Part shown: in pieces, positions 49,110-60,869 of the stretch
How positions within the stretch are numbered: position 1 is the stretch's first letter
Layout: every line of letters starts with the position of its first letter
Assembly: GCF_016086655.4 (NCBI RefSeq)
Contig: NC_052134.2
Span: 4,278,001-4,342,000, forward strand
DNA length: 64,000 bases
Source: Lepeophtheirus salmonis
Taxonomy: Eukaryota > Arthropoda > Copepoda > Siphonostomatoida > Caligidae
Direction: 5' to 3'
Made by a program: the position numbers and the translations under genes
The notes under the pieces: model-generated
Told to the model about the DNA's origin: nothing
Seen by the model: only the letters and a program-made list of their open reading frames with translations
Database searches by the model: none

Positions 49110-51850
49110 TTAAAACGCATTTGCGTCCTTTCTTTGATTTATTTTTGTCTTGGCTTCTCAATTTCATCCAAAGCCTTTCTTGTTGAGGATATTTACAATT
49201 GCCTAATGATCTATCTCAATATGAAAATGGGGTAATCCTTGAAGATAAACGTTTAATTTTTTTTGTTGCCCGATATATGGGCATCATCTCAAGCGTTATC
49301 ATTCCATAATTATCTTCTACATTTAACCATCTAGAATTTGCTTCAATTAGATGTCATTATCCTTCACTGTCTTCTTGCCTTAAGATATACACAAGACCTT
49401 TTTTCTTGGAAGCATCAGTCTCTAAAATAGCTTTTCTATTCGGCATCAAGTGACTCTTTTGAGGTAATTTAACCAAAGACTTCTTGACATCTTCAAATAT
49501 ATGTCATCATGTCCTTTAGTCCATATGCACTCCTTCTTGTTGGATAATAAAGATCTCACTGTGATAGATAAGTTGGTCATTTCCTTTGAAAATCCCCTCA
49601 TTTGATTGACCATTCTCATAAACGATCTCAACTCAGTTATGTTTTGAGGAGCTGGTATTTTTGAAAGGGCTTCTGTTTTTCTGGGATCGATATTAATTTC
49701 ATGTTCTCCTACGATATGACCAATAAACTCAATCTTTGGCTCAGCAAATTGAAATTTTCCTTTATTGAGTGATATTCCAAACATCCTACTTCGATCAAGA
49801 AATTCTTTGACTCTTTTAACATGTTGTTCAAATGTCTCACCATATTTTAAAATATAATCGAACAACTTCTTCGTATTTGGCAATTCCCCATAAGCTTGGT
49901 CCATCATAGGATTGAATACGTCACGTGTTGTATTTAATCCCATTGCCCATCTTTTAAACTTGAATCTTTCCCACGGAGTTATAAACGTTGTTAGGTCTTG
50001 GCTCTCATAATGTTAAGGGATCGTCAATATCCTTTAATTGCATCAAACTTGGAAAAGTACTTATTTAAGTACTTTTAAAGTATGTTTGAAATTATCTCCT
50101 TGGGATTAGTCACAGGATGTATAGGTCTTTTGACAAACTTATTTCATTTTGTTAGATCCACTGTAAGTCAAACCTTACCATTTTTATTTCCCACAACAAC
50201 CATAGGGTGGCACGATTCCGTAGGTTTATTTCCCATCGGCTCAATTATTCAATTTGTCAACAATTCTTCCAATTCCTTGTAATAGCTAATTCCAATAGCT
50301 TCTCTATAAGAAAAGGGAATCGTCCTTGCTGTGTAGATTTTCCAAGGTTCTGCTCCTTCCATTAAAGATATTTTTACCGATGCACATTTCATCTTTCTTA
50401 ATGGTTGATTTCTATCAATTAACACATCATGATACTCCTCCACAAGCTTGTCTCTCATGGTTTCAGTTTCTTCATCGGAAATATATTTCATTTCCTTGAT
50501 TCCACGAGCACTAGGTTATTTGGCCCTTTTCCATCTACCTCGATCAATTTGACTTGGATAATCCTCTGGTAAAATTCTTAATTGTTTACACAATACCCAC
50601 GACATAAGAAATTTAACATTTTCCTTTACAATTATAATCTTTTCTTTCATCTCCTCATTTCCAAAACATACATTTAAAATTATGGACCCTAGTTGATTAA
50701 AAGTAGCTCCAGTAGCTCCATAAACGAGAATCTGAAGGTCTTTTAAAATCTCTAAGTGGTATTCAATTTCTTTTAAAAAATTCTCATCCGCAATAGATAC
50801 CTCACAACCAGAATCCGGAATTGTATAACTATAATTACATAAGTATGTTCCATCTAGAAAGTTTAATCGAACTTGTATTGCAGGCGAGGAATAAATGTGG
50901 TCACGTTTCTTACCGTGACTCTTCTGTTTCTTGAAATTCCATTTGTATAGGCCTTTGAATCTTTAAAATGGCCAATTCTTTTACAATTTCTACATTCCTG
51001 TTTCCAAGCAGGACATTTATTTATAATATGGTCTCTTGAGCAGAATATACAATCCATTATTTTTCTTTCAGGAGGATTTTTCCTAAAACTATTTTTGTTT
51101 CGACTAAGGCTTTGATCCCTGAATTTTCCTCTTGTAATCTTGTTGACTTTTACAGAATTTAATTTTTCGTCATCCCTCTTCGACATTTCCTCAGCTCGAC
51201 ATCTATCAATAACTTTTGAAGTGTACATTCTTTTTCTTCTATGGCCATAAGCTTTTTCCTCGTTTCTTCATCCCGAAGTTCCACAATTAATTTAACTTTG
51301 ATATTTTCTTCTAAACAGTCTTTATTACCCCATAGTTCATTTAATTCGACACGATTTGCAGTTCGAGTTACCTCTACATAGAAATCCTCGAATGGTTGAC
51401 CTTCTTTTTGATGCAAGGAATGGAATTGAACTTTGTCAAGAATGATGTTATATTGAGAGCGAAAATATTTCCTCAATTCTTCTAAAATTTCAGGAATGGA
51501 AAACTCTGTGTTTTCTTTAATCCCAATTGAGACTCTTAATTTCTCCTTCATTTCTATATCCATGAACTATGATAAATTTGCTAGCTGTTTTGTGTGAGAG
51601 TAGCTATCAACTCCTGATAGTTGCCTGTAGTCTTCAAAACTGAGTTTCCATTCAATAAACTCATTCAAATCCATGCTTCCTCTCAATAGTTCCAGTTCCT
51701 AATATGCAATTTTTCAGATTTTGATCCTTTAGTTCCTCCATTTTTTCTTGAGTTCCTCCATCCATGCGATCCCTTCTTTGAACATAAAGGTATCCTTTTT
51801 GCTCCTTTGTTTCAGACTTGAACTCCATTAATTCTAAAATATCCTCTAAG
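49110..51850 (-). mobile_element. Degenerate Gypsy-type LTR retrotransposon (gag-pol relic)
   Basis: Minus-strand order is gag (about 51840-50870), protease (about 50840-50690), reverse transcriptase (50491-49480) and start of RNase H (about 49440-49330, ETDASKKKG). Gag has a C-X2-C-X3-H-X4-C knuckle (CIFCSRDHIINKC) and a second knuckle lacking its last Cys. The protease motif is PDSGCEVSI, and the reverse transcriptase ends in a VGEHEINIDPRKTEAL, ELRSFM-type connection. Breaks: a stop near 51570, a frameshift in gag around 51190, several stops in the reverse transcriptase, and an active-site box reading FDYIL instead of VDDIL. No integrase or env was seen. It is truncated on the 3' side and dead. 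Confidence 0.85.
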
Positions 51851-52280
51851 ACGTGTAATCTGCCGCGGGCCCTTTGATGAGAAATTTCTACAATTTCAAT
51901 TCTGTTTCAACGCTTTAATTTATTAATGCTCAGTGTGACATGACCTTTGTACGCCTGAAATTTTGATTTTATAAAGAAAAAACTTCTTACTTTTAAGTTT
52001 TCCATTATGTTTCTTAAGATTGGTTCTGGTTTATCGACTGCCCCATATCATATACGTGGATATGAGATATATGAGGATATGGAGTTTATATATATACTTT
52101 ATTCTACACAAGGAGAATCCAGGATGACTCTCATTATTATACATAAAATACACACGGAGCATTTATACATAGGTTACTAAACCTATAGGTATGAAGATAT
52201 ATAAGAGGTCCACTGAATGAAAGGAACCCTAAGCATTTACATATATTAGCTATGCCACTTGTTGGCATTGATAGTAAATA
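51851..52280 (-). other. Possible 5' LTR/primer-binding region of the Gypsy relic
   Basis: On the minus strand, TGGGGCAGTCGATAAACCAG starts at 52045, in the position and with the look of a Gypsy primer-binding site. An AATAAA lies about 60 bp upstream, as in an LTR R/U5 region. No second LTR was found, so the LTR itself is unproven. Confidence 0.3.
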
Positions 52281-52283
52281 AGG

Positions 52284-52425
52284 TTACTCTGAAAAAATTA
52301 GTTTAGCAGTTTTTTAAAAGAAGGAGACTGTTGAAAATAAATTGGAGGTTCCCTTACTCTCAAAAAATAAGTTATGCTGTTTTTTAAAGGAAGGAAGCTG
52401 TTGAAAATAAATAAGAGTTTGCCTT
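52284..52425 (+). repeat. Tandem pair of ~72-bp units
   Basis: TTACTCTGAAAAAATTAG..GACTGTTGAAAATAAAT is repeated as TTACTCTCAAAAAATAAG..AGCTGTTGAAAATAAAT immediately after. Two degenerate units; function unknown. Confidence 0.75.
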
Positions 52426-53689
52426 GAATAAAAGTACTAGCTCAAAACACTTTTCAAGGTTGCCCTAAAAAACTGCATGGAGACTATTTTGAGGCTTTTC
52501 AAAAAAAATTATTTTTAATAAATTAGAAACAATTATATAAAAATTGAGAGCAGTTTTAATTAATAGTTCATGTTTTTAAGCTAAATCTAAAGAGAATACA
52601 TAACCCTGTCCGAAACGTTGATTTCTATTGAATTACATTAAATAAATCTTAGTCAAAAGACAACGAACTGCGCAAGATATGAAAATAGCGCATAAACATA
52701 TTTTTGACGAATCAGAATTAGAGATAAGAAAAAACATACTTGATTAATATACATGACACCTCTTTCCCTTATAGTCTACTAAGTAGCAAAACGATACGAA
52801 AAAAATAAACAAGGAAAAATATCTTGGTCAGAATTTACTTTTTTGTCCGCCAAGGGCAGTATTTGGCTATTATTTCTACCTTCAAGTAAATAACAACTCT
52901 AGCTATATACTAGAATATATTCATGTATTATAAAAAATATCTATATTTCAGTCAAAAGTGTAGAAAGTAGAATATATTTATATTCTAATTATACAATGAA
53001 TAAAATAACTATTAACTATAGTTTAGTTATTTTAGTGATAAATTATGTGAGATGATAACTTCAACTTGTCCTTCAATGTAGCAGATAAGCCTTTTCACCA
53101 TATTACGTGTAATTTAGAGAAGAACTCTACTGACCCCCACAAGCACTGTATGGATTCGCTGACCAATGTCGGATGATACCTACTGGAACATTAATCTCTA
53201 TGTTCCATTGACAAGGCTTCCAAATTTAAGGCTCCATTTTTAAATCCTTCACGTAATAAGGAGACTCTTCGGAGGTGGATAAATTGATGGAAATTCATGA
53301 GGTGAAATCGGAAGTTGGGACAGCTCAATACTGGTCTGCTAATGGAATGTTCGTTTTTTTTCGGGGAAGAGGGCAAATTGACCCCGATATACTGGTGGCA
53401 GATATTGATGATGGAACCTGCAAGAGGAGGCTACAGAATAGGCCGTTATTGAATTCGGAATCTATTAAATTTTTATAGGTTACCTCAGAATTTTATTCTA
53501 TAATAGATTAAAAGAAATATAGCTTGTAAATTATAATTGAATTTGTGTTCTTTATTTTAAATTGTATGGACTTAAGCTTTTATTTTCTCCTTAGTTTTAG
53601 ATTCATTTATGGGATGTTACTAACTTCAACCATGTATCGCCATCAGAGATGATCTTTTCATGAAGAATCTGCCCACTAAACGTAAACGT
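52426..53689. other. Gene-less interval; possible LINE 5' sequence at 53190-53480
   Basis: 53190-53480 is less AT-rich, with a plus frame ending at 53478 upstream of the endonuclease relic. It might be the end of the same element's first ORF, but no motif is visible. Confidence 0.35.
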
Positions 53690-54060
53690 GTTGGTACTAA
53701 GTATCAGCAATATACAGGATAGGTGTTTTCGCTTGTTTTCTCATATTCATTCATTTTTTATGATATTAGTTATCTGTTCTTTGAATATAAATTCTCTGAT
53801 AGCAGAGCCAAGGAAAACAGAGCTGATGAAGTACTTGAGATTTCTAGATTGGCCAGATATAATTGTCTTGGTTGATACGAGAACAAGTATCAAAAGTTCT
53901 TATGGAAATCCTAACTTTTATGATATATTCGAATCGCATTCAAATGAAAATAGTTGAGGAGTACCCATATTAGCAAAAAATTGTTTGATTCCTGTGTTAA
54001 AATATTCTGACTCCAGCGGAGTCAGTGTTACATTCAAAAAAATTGTGTCTTGACTAAAAA
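53690..54060 (+). pseudogene. Non-LTR retrotransposon endonuclease N-terminal relic
   Basis: Reads ICSLNINSL then EPRKTELMKYLRFLDW and PDIIVLVDTRTS. This is the start of an apurinic-type LINE endonuclease (family: .S.NVNSL, ..R...L...L, DI..L.ET). The usual catalytic Glu of the second block is Asp here. TGA at 53955-53957; the rest is lost. Confidence 0.6.
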
Positions 54061-54840
54061 AATTAATATTTCTAAGGTTATTTATGTATCCTATTATTTT
54101 TTTTCAAGGGTTCTTATTATTCACAAAAATATATACCCGACAATTTTAAAATTATGAAATAATGAAAAAATTACGCGGGAACACGAAAAAATATATATTT
54201 TAAATAAAAATAATTTTCAGAAACGATTACTAAAACTACGTAAAGGTTGTAATCAAAAAGTGTATGTGTTAAAATCGTATACCTTTCAAAAAAGTTTATT
54301 TTTCTTACACAAAGGATATTAAAAACTCGTCCAAAATTGTCAAAAAAGCCCAACACCAATACCAACCTCTCCAAATAAACACTGCCCAATGACGTAACCA
54401 TAATATAATTTGCCAACATCCCCCCCCCCCTTACAAATTCATTCTTCCCCTGGTGGCTCCTGGGATTTGTGTACTTAAAAAAAATGAAAGCAATTTATGT
54501 ACTTTTTTCTTCTGCCAATGTTGCGTGTAGGGGCTAACTAAAAGAAGGTTTATTTAACTTCCTAAAAAGACACTGATATCCTACTTTTTAACAATTCATT
54601 CATAAATTTGAAATATCGATTGTTTGTCATTTGTTTTCAAATAATCTTTCCTGATCAATGGCCATGTCTGATACTATATTTCAACTGATTTAATTTGTTA
54701 ATAAAGGGATGTCTGATGTACCGGGCCAATTGTTATTATTTATTCATTTAAACACATAAAGTATTGAAGACCATGGTAGGATCCTGAGTGAATTAGGAAT
54801 CAAGATTATAAACTATTAATTGAAACCCAAAGTATATATT
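54061..54840. other. Gene-less AT-rich interval
   Basis: Contains a run of 10-12 C at about 54420-54431. Nothing else recognised. Confidence 0.4.
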
Positions 54841-55736
54841 TTAGTCAATATATTCGCCTTCACAATTGAGGGTGAGCTCCAAGCGGTCGTGGAAGCCGCT
54901 GTAGAACCTCTGGATGTACTCAGCGTTCATGGAGCCCCAGGCCTGGATAAAGGAGGTATTCAGGGCGAGGTTGCTGTTGTGGTGTCCCTTGCAGGACTTG
55001 GACTCCACGTGCACCTAGATGGAATAGTATAGGGGGTTGGGGTTTGGGCTCTGCAGCGGCCAGAAGTCCTTTGCCCAAAAGTGCATATTTACCTGCAGCC
55101 ACTCTTGGGTTTTCTTTGCGGTGTGGGAAGGTGTTCCATCTTGTTGGAATATCTAGGTAAAATTTCCAGGAATGGATTTGATCCATAGAAGGGTGTCCAG
55201 AATTTTGATGTTCTCGTCAGCCCACACCCTGTTTCCTAAAGGGAACCACACGGGATTCCTAGCCTTCCCGTTGGATACAACCAGGTCTAACATAATCACT
55301 GAAGCAGAGTGTTTGGTGGTGGAGAGATATCGGTGCTCCTCTGCTACATCCCCAAACGTCACTACTCGGTCATTCTGCATGTTGATGACATGGTCAACAT
55401 TAAAGATATTCTCATCAGGAAAGGTCACAATGGCTCCAAAGGTTCCCTTGAGGTGGTACAGGATCTTTTTTGCACGCTCCATAATTACTTTTCTCACCTC
55501 TTTTGTCAATAGGAATTCGGCTTTTTCTTCAACGCCGACTTCAGGGGGTTGACGGACACAGATTATTTTCTGCCTGCTTCTGGAGAGTGTCTGATGTCCT
55601 CTTCAACCTTCAACCGCATGGATGCATTGTAAATTGTCTTCCTCAAGGGCCCAGTCTTCTCCCAGGATGCATTCTGGTATAATCCCGCGAGGAGGAGCGC
55701 TGCATTCTCAATCCTCTTCTCGTACTCAGAAATCAT
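54841..55736 (-). pseudogene. Mariner-type transposase relic (full length, broken)
   Basis: Runs from an ATG at 55736 (ISEYEKRIENAALLL) to CEGEYID and a stop at 54841-54843. Motifs are TFPDENIFNVD (first Asp), FQQDGTPSHTA (second Asp) and WPLQSPNPNPLYYSI, where the third catalytic Asp is replaced by Tyr and the preceding Asp by Asn. In-frame TAG codons lie just before the FQQD box (55153-55155) and after YYSI (about 55015). It is a different family from the 13.3-kb element. GC-richer than its flanks. Overlapping plus-strand frames at 54820-55552 are shadows. No TIRs found. Confidence 0.85.
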
Positions 55737-56506
55737 GGGGGTGAATAGGACATTTTTTTTCTTCTTCTGAGCAATCGATAGCTAATTATATGTTCTACAA
55801 CATTTTTTATTCGAACATTCTAAGAAAATGACTCTTCCCCTCTCAAAATTTGCATAATAGAGATGAGTAAATATTAGCGGTTGGCCCGGTAATTATTAGA
55901 AGTTAATCAATTATAAGATATATGCGTCCTCCAAGTTTCATTTCATTCTGACCAACAACAATTTCTTTTAATATTAAGAAATTGAACTTCTTTAAAACAA
56001 CATTGAGTCACAAAAACAGGATCCAGTTTATAATAAAAATCAATAAATAATATTTTATCAGCAAGTACATTATGTCCTAAGGACAATAAATGAAATTATT
56101 GCACAGTATTCAAAAAACAATTACTGGATATATATCTCAAAAATCGTATTTGTATTAAACAATAATTAATTAATGTATCTCATATTTCGAGTTTTAATTG
56201 TACCTCCATTGACCATAGTATTTAGCAGACCTTCTCTTTTAGTCCTTGCATCTCTAAGATGTTTGCCGTTCATAAGATAATTCTCATGAAGCGGGAGCTC
56301 ATATTGAACAAGTGTTACGTCAGAAGTAATCAGAAATAGCACATCCATGTGAAATGCGTCTAGGCTAGAACTGAGTAGTGAGTAGAGTAGAGTAGAATAA
56401 TTAATTAGTTCACTAAAGTGTTCGACATATTTGTGTTATCTATACGTGAGAATAGGAATAAAGCCTTGCAGCAACTGATTAAGGTTAATTATTTACATAT
56501 CTATGA
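55737..56506. other. Upstream region of the dehydrogenase gene
   Basis: AT-rich. A short (GTAGA)n-like tract lies near 56378-56396. Promoter elements are not resolvable. The minus frame 56166-56348 has no family features. Confidence 0.35.
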
Positions 56507-56629
56507 ATGAATCCCTTATCGAACCCAGTTGAAAAATTAAGGGGGAAGCGCTATCGAAATGAATGTCCAATACACGGAAGAAATACGTGGATTCAGTACT
56601 CGAATGATCCTATAAGTAAACTCCCAACA

Positions 56630-58053
56630 ATGACGGGAAAACTTTTTAGCATAGACATTTTTCCACGCTTTGCACTTATTATATACCGGATTAACATTCT
56701 TATATTTGATATTTTTATATTCTTGATAAGGTAAATTCTCTGATTAGTATGACATGCCCACTTGATATTAACTATTATATACATTTATTTATTGAACTAT
56801 TTGATATTATGATCATACATTTTGTCTTTATTAAATAGTGCTATATTAGAGTATGCTCGTTTAATCTATCGATATTTCATTCCACGGGAGAGAAAAAGTA
56901 TCGAAGGACTCAACGCCTTAGTCACTGGAGCAGGAAATGGGATTGGAAGACAACTGGCAATTGAGCTAGCAAGAAATGGAGCGAATATTGTGTGCCTAGA
57001 TTTTTTAATTAATGAAAATGAAGAAACTTCCGCTGAAATCAAGAAACAATTTCCAAATATCAAGACATGGACTGTCACCTGTGATGTGTCATCGAAAAAA
57101 GACGTTAAGCTTGCTATTGATGTAATTAAGAAAAGCGTGGGTGATATTGATATTCTTATAAATAATGCAGGCACTTTGTGTTGTAAACCATTTGTACAAC
57201 ATGACTTTGATCAAATTGAAAGAATCATTTCTACCAATTTGTTGGGTAATTGGGATATAATTTTCTTTTATGCCTTCTAGCTCTGTACATTTGAACGTTC
57301 AATACTTTCAGGTCAGTTATGGGTTCTAAGAGCTATTTTACCACAAATGATAGCAAGAGACACAGGCTATGTAGTGGCCATGGCATCATTTGCTGGACAC
57401 GCAGGAGTGCCTAATATGGTTCCATATACAGCCTCCAAATTTGGGATTAAAGGAATGATGGAGGCACTTTTCATTGAGCTTAGGTATTACATACTTTCAT
57501 TAATTAACAGTACACACTTATTTTCTTCCACTTAAAAAAGAAAGAACAAGTTGTCCCATTTGAAGAGTTGTCAAATCATCACTTTTAAAAATATCTACAT
57601 ATAATGTATAAGTCCCATCTAAACTATGTTACATTCCAACAAACTAAATTCTTTGTTTTAGTAGTATTGCTTCATTCTATTTTATCTGACTTATCAATCT
57701 ACACTTGTAATTGAATGTATTGGTTGAGTAATATTTAAAACGTCTTTTTCATTTATTTTAGACAGGGAAATCGTGCACACGGCATACATTTGATGACTGT
57801 TTCACCATTTTTAGTGGACACTGGAATGATAAAGAACCGCCGTGTTCGGTTTCCTGACATTTTGGATATCGAAACCCCGGAAAGGGCTGCCGAAGTTATT
57901 ATCAGTAACATGAGACAAGGAAACGCTATTGTTTTTATTCCAAATATTTTATACTACCTTATGTCGATCATAAGGATCCTTCCCTCTCGTGTTCAATTAC
58001 TCATTACAGACTTTTTGGATAGCGGAATTGGTGTCGACTATGATCAACAATGA
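56630..58053 (+). CDS. Short-chain dehydrogenase/reductase, SDR16C (17-beta-HSD11/13, RDH10)-like
   Basis: Exons: 56630-56730 (open back to 56507), 56839-57245, 57312-57483, 57762-58053; GT-AG introns and matching phases. From the ATG at 56630 the product is 323 residues, the usual size. The first ATG at 56507, just after an in-frame TGA, would give 364. An N-terminal hydrophobic helix (RINILIFDIFIFLIR) anchors it in the ER or lipid-droplet membrane. Motifs: TGAGNGIG (63-70), an Asp after strand 2 (CLDF, suggesting NAD), NNAG (142-145), S195, and Y208-TAS-K212. It probably oxidises or reduces a lipid, steroid or retinoid; the substrate cannot be told from sequence. Confidence 0.93.
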
Positions 58054-58215
58054 ATGTCTTACTTTCTTTAATTTCAAAGTTACTTCTTAGTTATTTATTA
58101 GAGTGTTTTTTAACATGACTTAAGAGTTATGTATTTATCTTTAAAACTGGGTATGCCAATAGCATTAATTTTATGATACATTAGTCAATTTAATAGTTTT
58201 TTGTGTTTGTTTCAA

Positions 58216-58221
58216 AATAAA
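58216..58221 (+). terminator. Poly(A) signal of the dehydrogenase gene
   Basis: AATAAA about 165 bases after the TGA stop at 58051-58053, followed by a T-rich stretch from 58241. Confidence 0.6.
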
Positions 58222-58962
58222 GATAATATGGGAATAATCGGTTTTTTTTGTTATATTTTTTGTACTCTGAATCTTATTGCAGTCATCATAGTAATTAATG
58301 TAGATATATGTATTCAAGACATGCAATTAGTATATCCTGTAATTGTGTTATAAGTAATGTTGATTCGATATATTTTCTTATTTCATATATGCAAGCCAAT
58401 AGTTATCTATAAATGAATAAAGATGTCTAAATGATACCCTTTAGAGATAAGTGTTTTAAGTATCATGAATAGATGGCTTATTATACTTATAACTTATATG
58501 TTTATACACCTATCCACAAGGCCCGCAGAAAGTTCAGTTAAATTAATTTGTGATTGATATGAATAAGATAGGGTTGAGAATATTGGAATTCCGTTATGAC
58601 ATAAGGTGAAGTGAAGTTTAAGTATTTCTTTTAATATTTTTAGGGGAAATAATAAAATAAAAGCAAGTTTTCCCAAAATGTATTATTATTTTTATCATTG
58701 TCCCCATTCGATCTGTAACAAAAAACTCAGAATTGTATAATTGCGAATAGTGTTGTCTCAGTCCTTATTTAGAACTGAAGACTGCAGTCCCGTCCTATTC
58801 AGTCTCAATTCAGTTCGGTCCTTGAAGACGTCACTCAACTTTGCTTATTTTCTTCTTTTTAAAAAAGAAGTTCTTGTACTGACACACACAACACTAATTG
58901 TAAAAAATCGGGCCTAACTCGCTGGCTAAAACTCAATTTGCGCATAACTAGAATCGATGAAA
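58222..58962. other. Gene-less interval
   Basis: AT-rich; nothing recognised. Confidence 0.4.
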
Positions 58963-59126
58963 ATGTACTTTATAAACTTAAAATTTTATATAACTTTTAC
59001 TTTAAAAAGGCTTTAATGATCCCACATTCGCAAGTTTCTTTCTATTACTTTGCAGAAATATTAAAAAAATACAGATTAATGGGTGAAAAAAGTAATTTTG
59101 GGGGAAGCGGGGGGCCGGATTTTTTC
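58963..59126 (+). repeat. Dispersed repeat, copy 2 (partner 45350-45525)
   Basis: Same block order as the copy in IR intron 6, including TATATAACTTTTACTTTA, TGGGTGAAAAAAGTAATTTT and a G-rich end followed by CCGGATTTTTTC. The frame at 58938-59153 lies in the repeat and is not a gene. Confidence 0.75.
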
Positions 59127-60869
59127 TTCAATTTGCTAATTTTCATGAATTAACCCCCCTAGTTATACTTTAGAAAAGGCATATTAACATTTCAAAGAAA
59201 TTTAAAGTGCCTTGTTATTTTTTCCAGATTTGAGCAAGATAGACTTCATCTTATTTTCAAATTTGACGTTTATTTAAAGAAGATAAGAATCAAATTTCAC
59301 GGATATAAAAAAAAACACCCTGGATAAATCGTGTTTACCCAAAGGCATTAATGTAATACATATATAATGAAGACTTCGTCATGTTTTTCGCCTTATCATC
59401 ACAGGATCTTGTTCCTTACTTTTTTTTTTTTTTTTTTGGTTTAAAAGTGAATAACGACCTCTCTTTCTCAATTTTTTCAAACAGTCAGTATTACTATAGT
59501 CATATTACTATACTTATTGTTGAAGTGAATCATATATGTTCATCAAAGAGTCTGAGCCGTTATTCTGATATCAATAACATTCTAGCATATTTATAAAATA
59601 AACAGAATGAACCCAAATTAGTTTCAACCATAAAGTAGGACATTGAGATATCATATCAGCTTTATTATAGAACAACTTCACCTTCACTGAAGAAGTGCAA
59701 AAAGACGAAGATACTCTCCAAAATTTGTAGGAATTCCAATACTTTGGCACAATACAAGCCCAGCTTTATATAACCAAATTAGAGAATCTGGATTTTTTTA
59801 TTATTATTGTCATGTCTATTTCAAATATTATATCGTATTTACAAGTATATTGTTATAATTTGTATTTTTTTCTTGTTCAAAAAAACTAGGTCATGGTGTT
59901 TCCAACATAGAATGATCCTGATGCAGTTTTATATCTGTTGAGCATTTGGCTCGAAGTTAGATCCTTCTCATAGATTCCATGGCAGAAATTTATCAGTTAG
60001 CCTGTCTCAATTCCAGTCCTTTTTAAAAGATGCAAAAAAATTTCCCTCACTTCCTCTTCCCTCCAAAATTTTACCCCTCATTGATTGGTTAGAATAATTT
60101 GTGGCTTTATTCCTTAATTCATTTTTATATCTCAAGTTTATTTGCAACATCAGTAATGCTACGGCTGGATCAGTTATATTGTTTGATTCCATTAATTCCT
60201 CGACGGGTCTTATTCCTTAACTTAACGTTTCAATATTCATCTTAGTGATAAGTGATATGTGAGTAAATTATATCTATATTCTTGAACAGAGATAGCGGCA
60301 CCTGTTTATTTTTAATTATGTTCTTCATTGCTTCTGTTCAAGGAGGATGGTCACAATTATTTATCGTATATCAATTCCCTCAACAAGGCCCCATCATTTT
60401 TTGAGTTTTTTTTCTTGTCATCGAACATGCCATCAATATCCAGTGAGCATCTATATTTATTACTCCAAGTCCACCTTTATATTTTTCCACGTATATTCTC
60501 TCGTTTTTTAAGTTTTTATGTCACTTTATGTGTTATTTTTCACATATCTTCACAAATTTTCGACTTATTGTATGATTGTAGTTTGTTACTTTGAACCAAT
60601 GGTTCAGTGAAGGAATTAATATTTGATTTAACACTTTTATTCTGTTAATTAGGTTCAGATGGTGCTTTTTTGGGGAATATTATCCGTTTTCGTAGAGCAT
60701 TTTCCATATAAGTGGTCTCCGTATCGTATGTACTAGTTTTGTTGACTATAATTAACAAAAGATCCACCTCCTCTTTTTCCTGCATTTCCAAGAGATTTAA
60801 AACGGTTTTTCCAGCATAGTTGTAATAAATGTAGATTTATTCCAATTTGTTTTTAGTCTACTAAGGCAT
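59127..60869. other. Gene-less interval
   Basis: Includes an 18-T run at 59420-59437. 59930-60240 and 60310-60600 look less random and may hold upstream parts of the following transposase relic or another element; unassigned. Confidence 0.35.

Noticed and set aside
54820..55552. Plus-strand frames of 67-126 codons
   Set aside because: Antisense shadows of the minus-strand mariner transposase relic.
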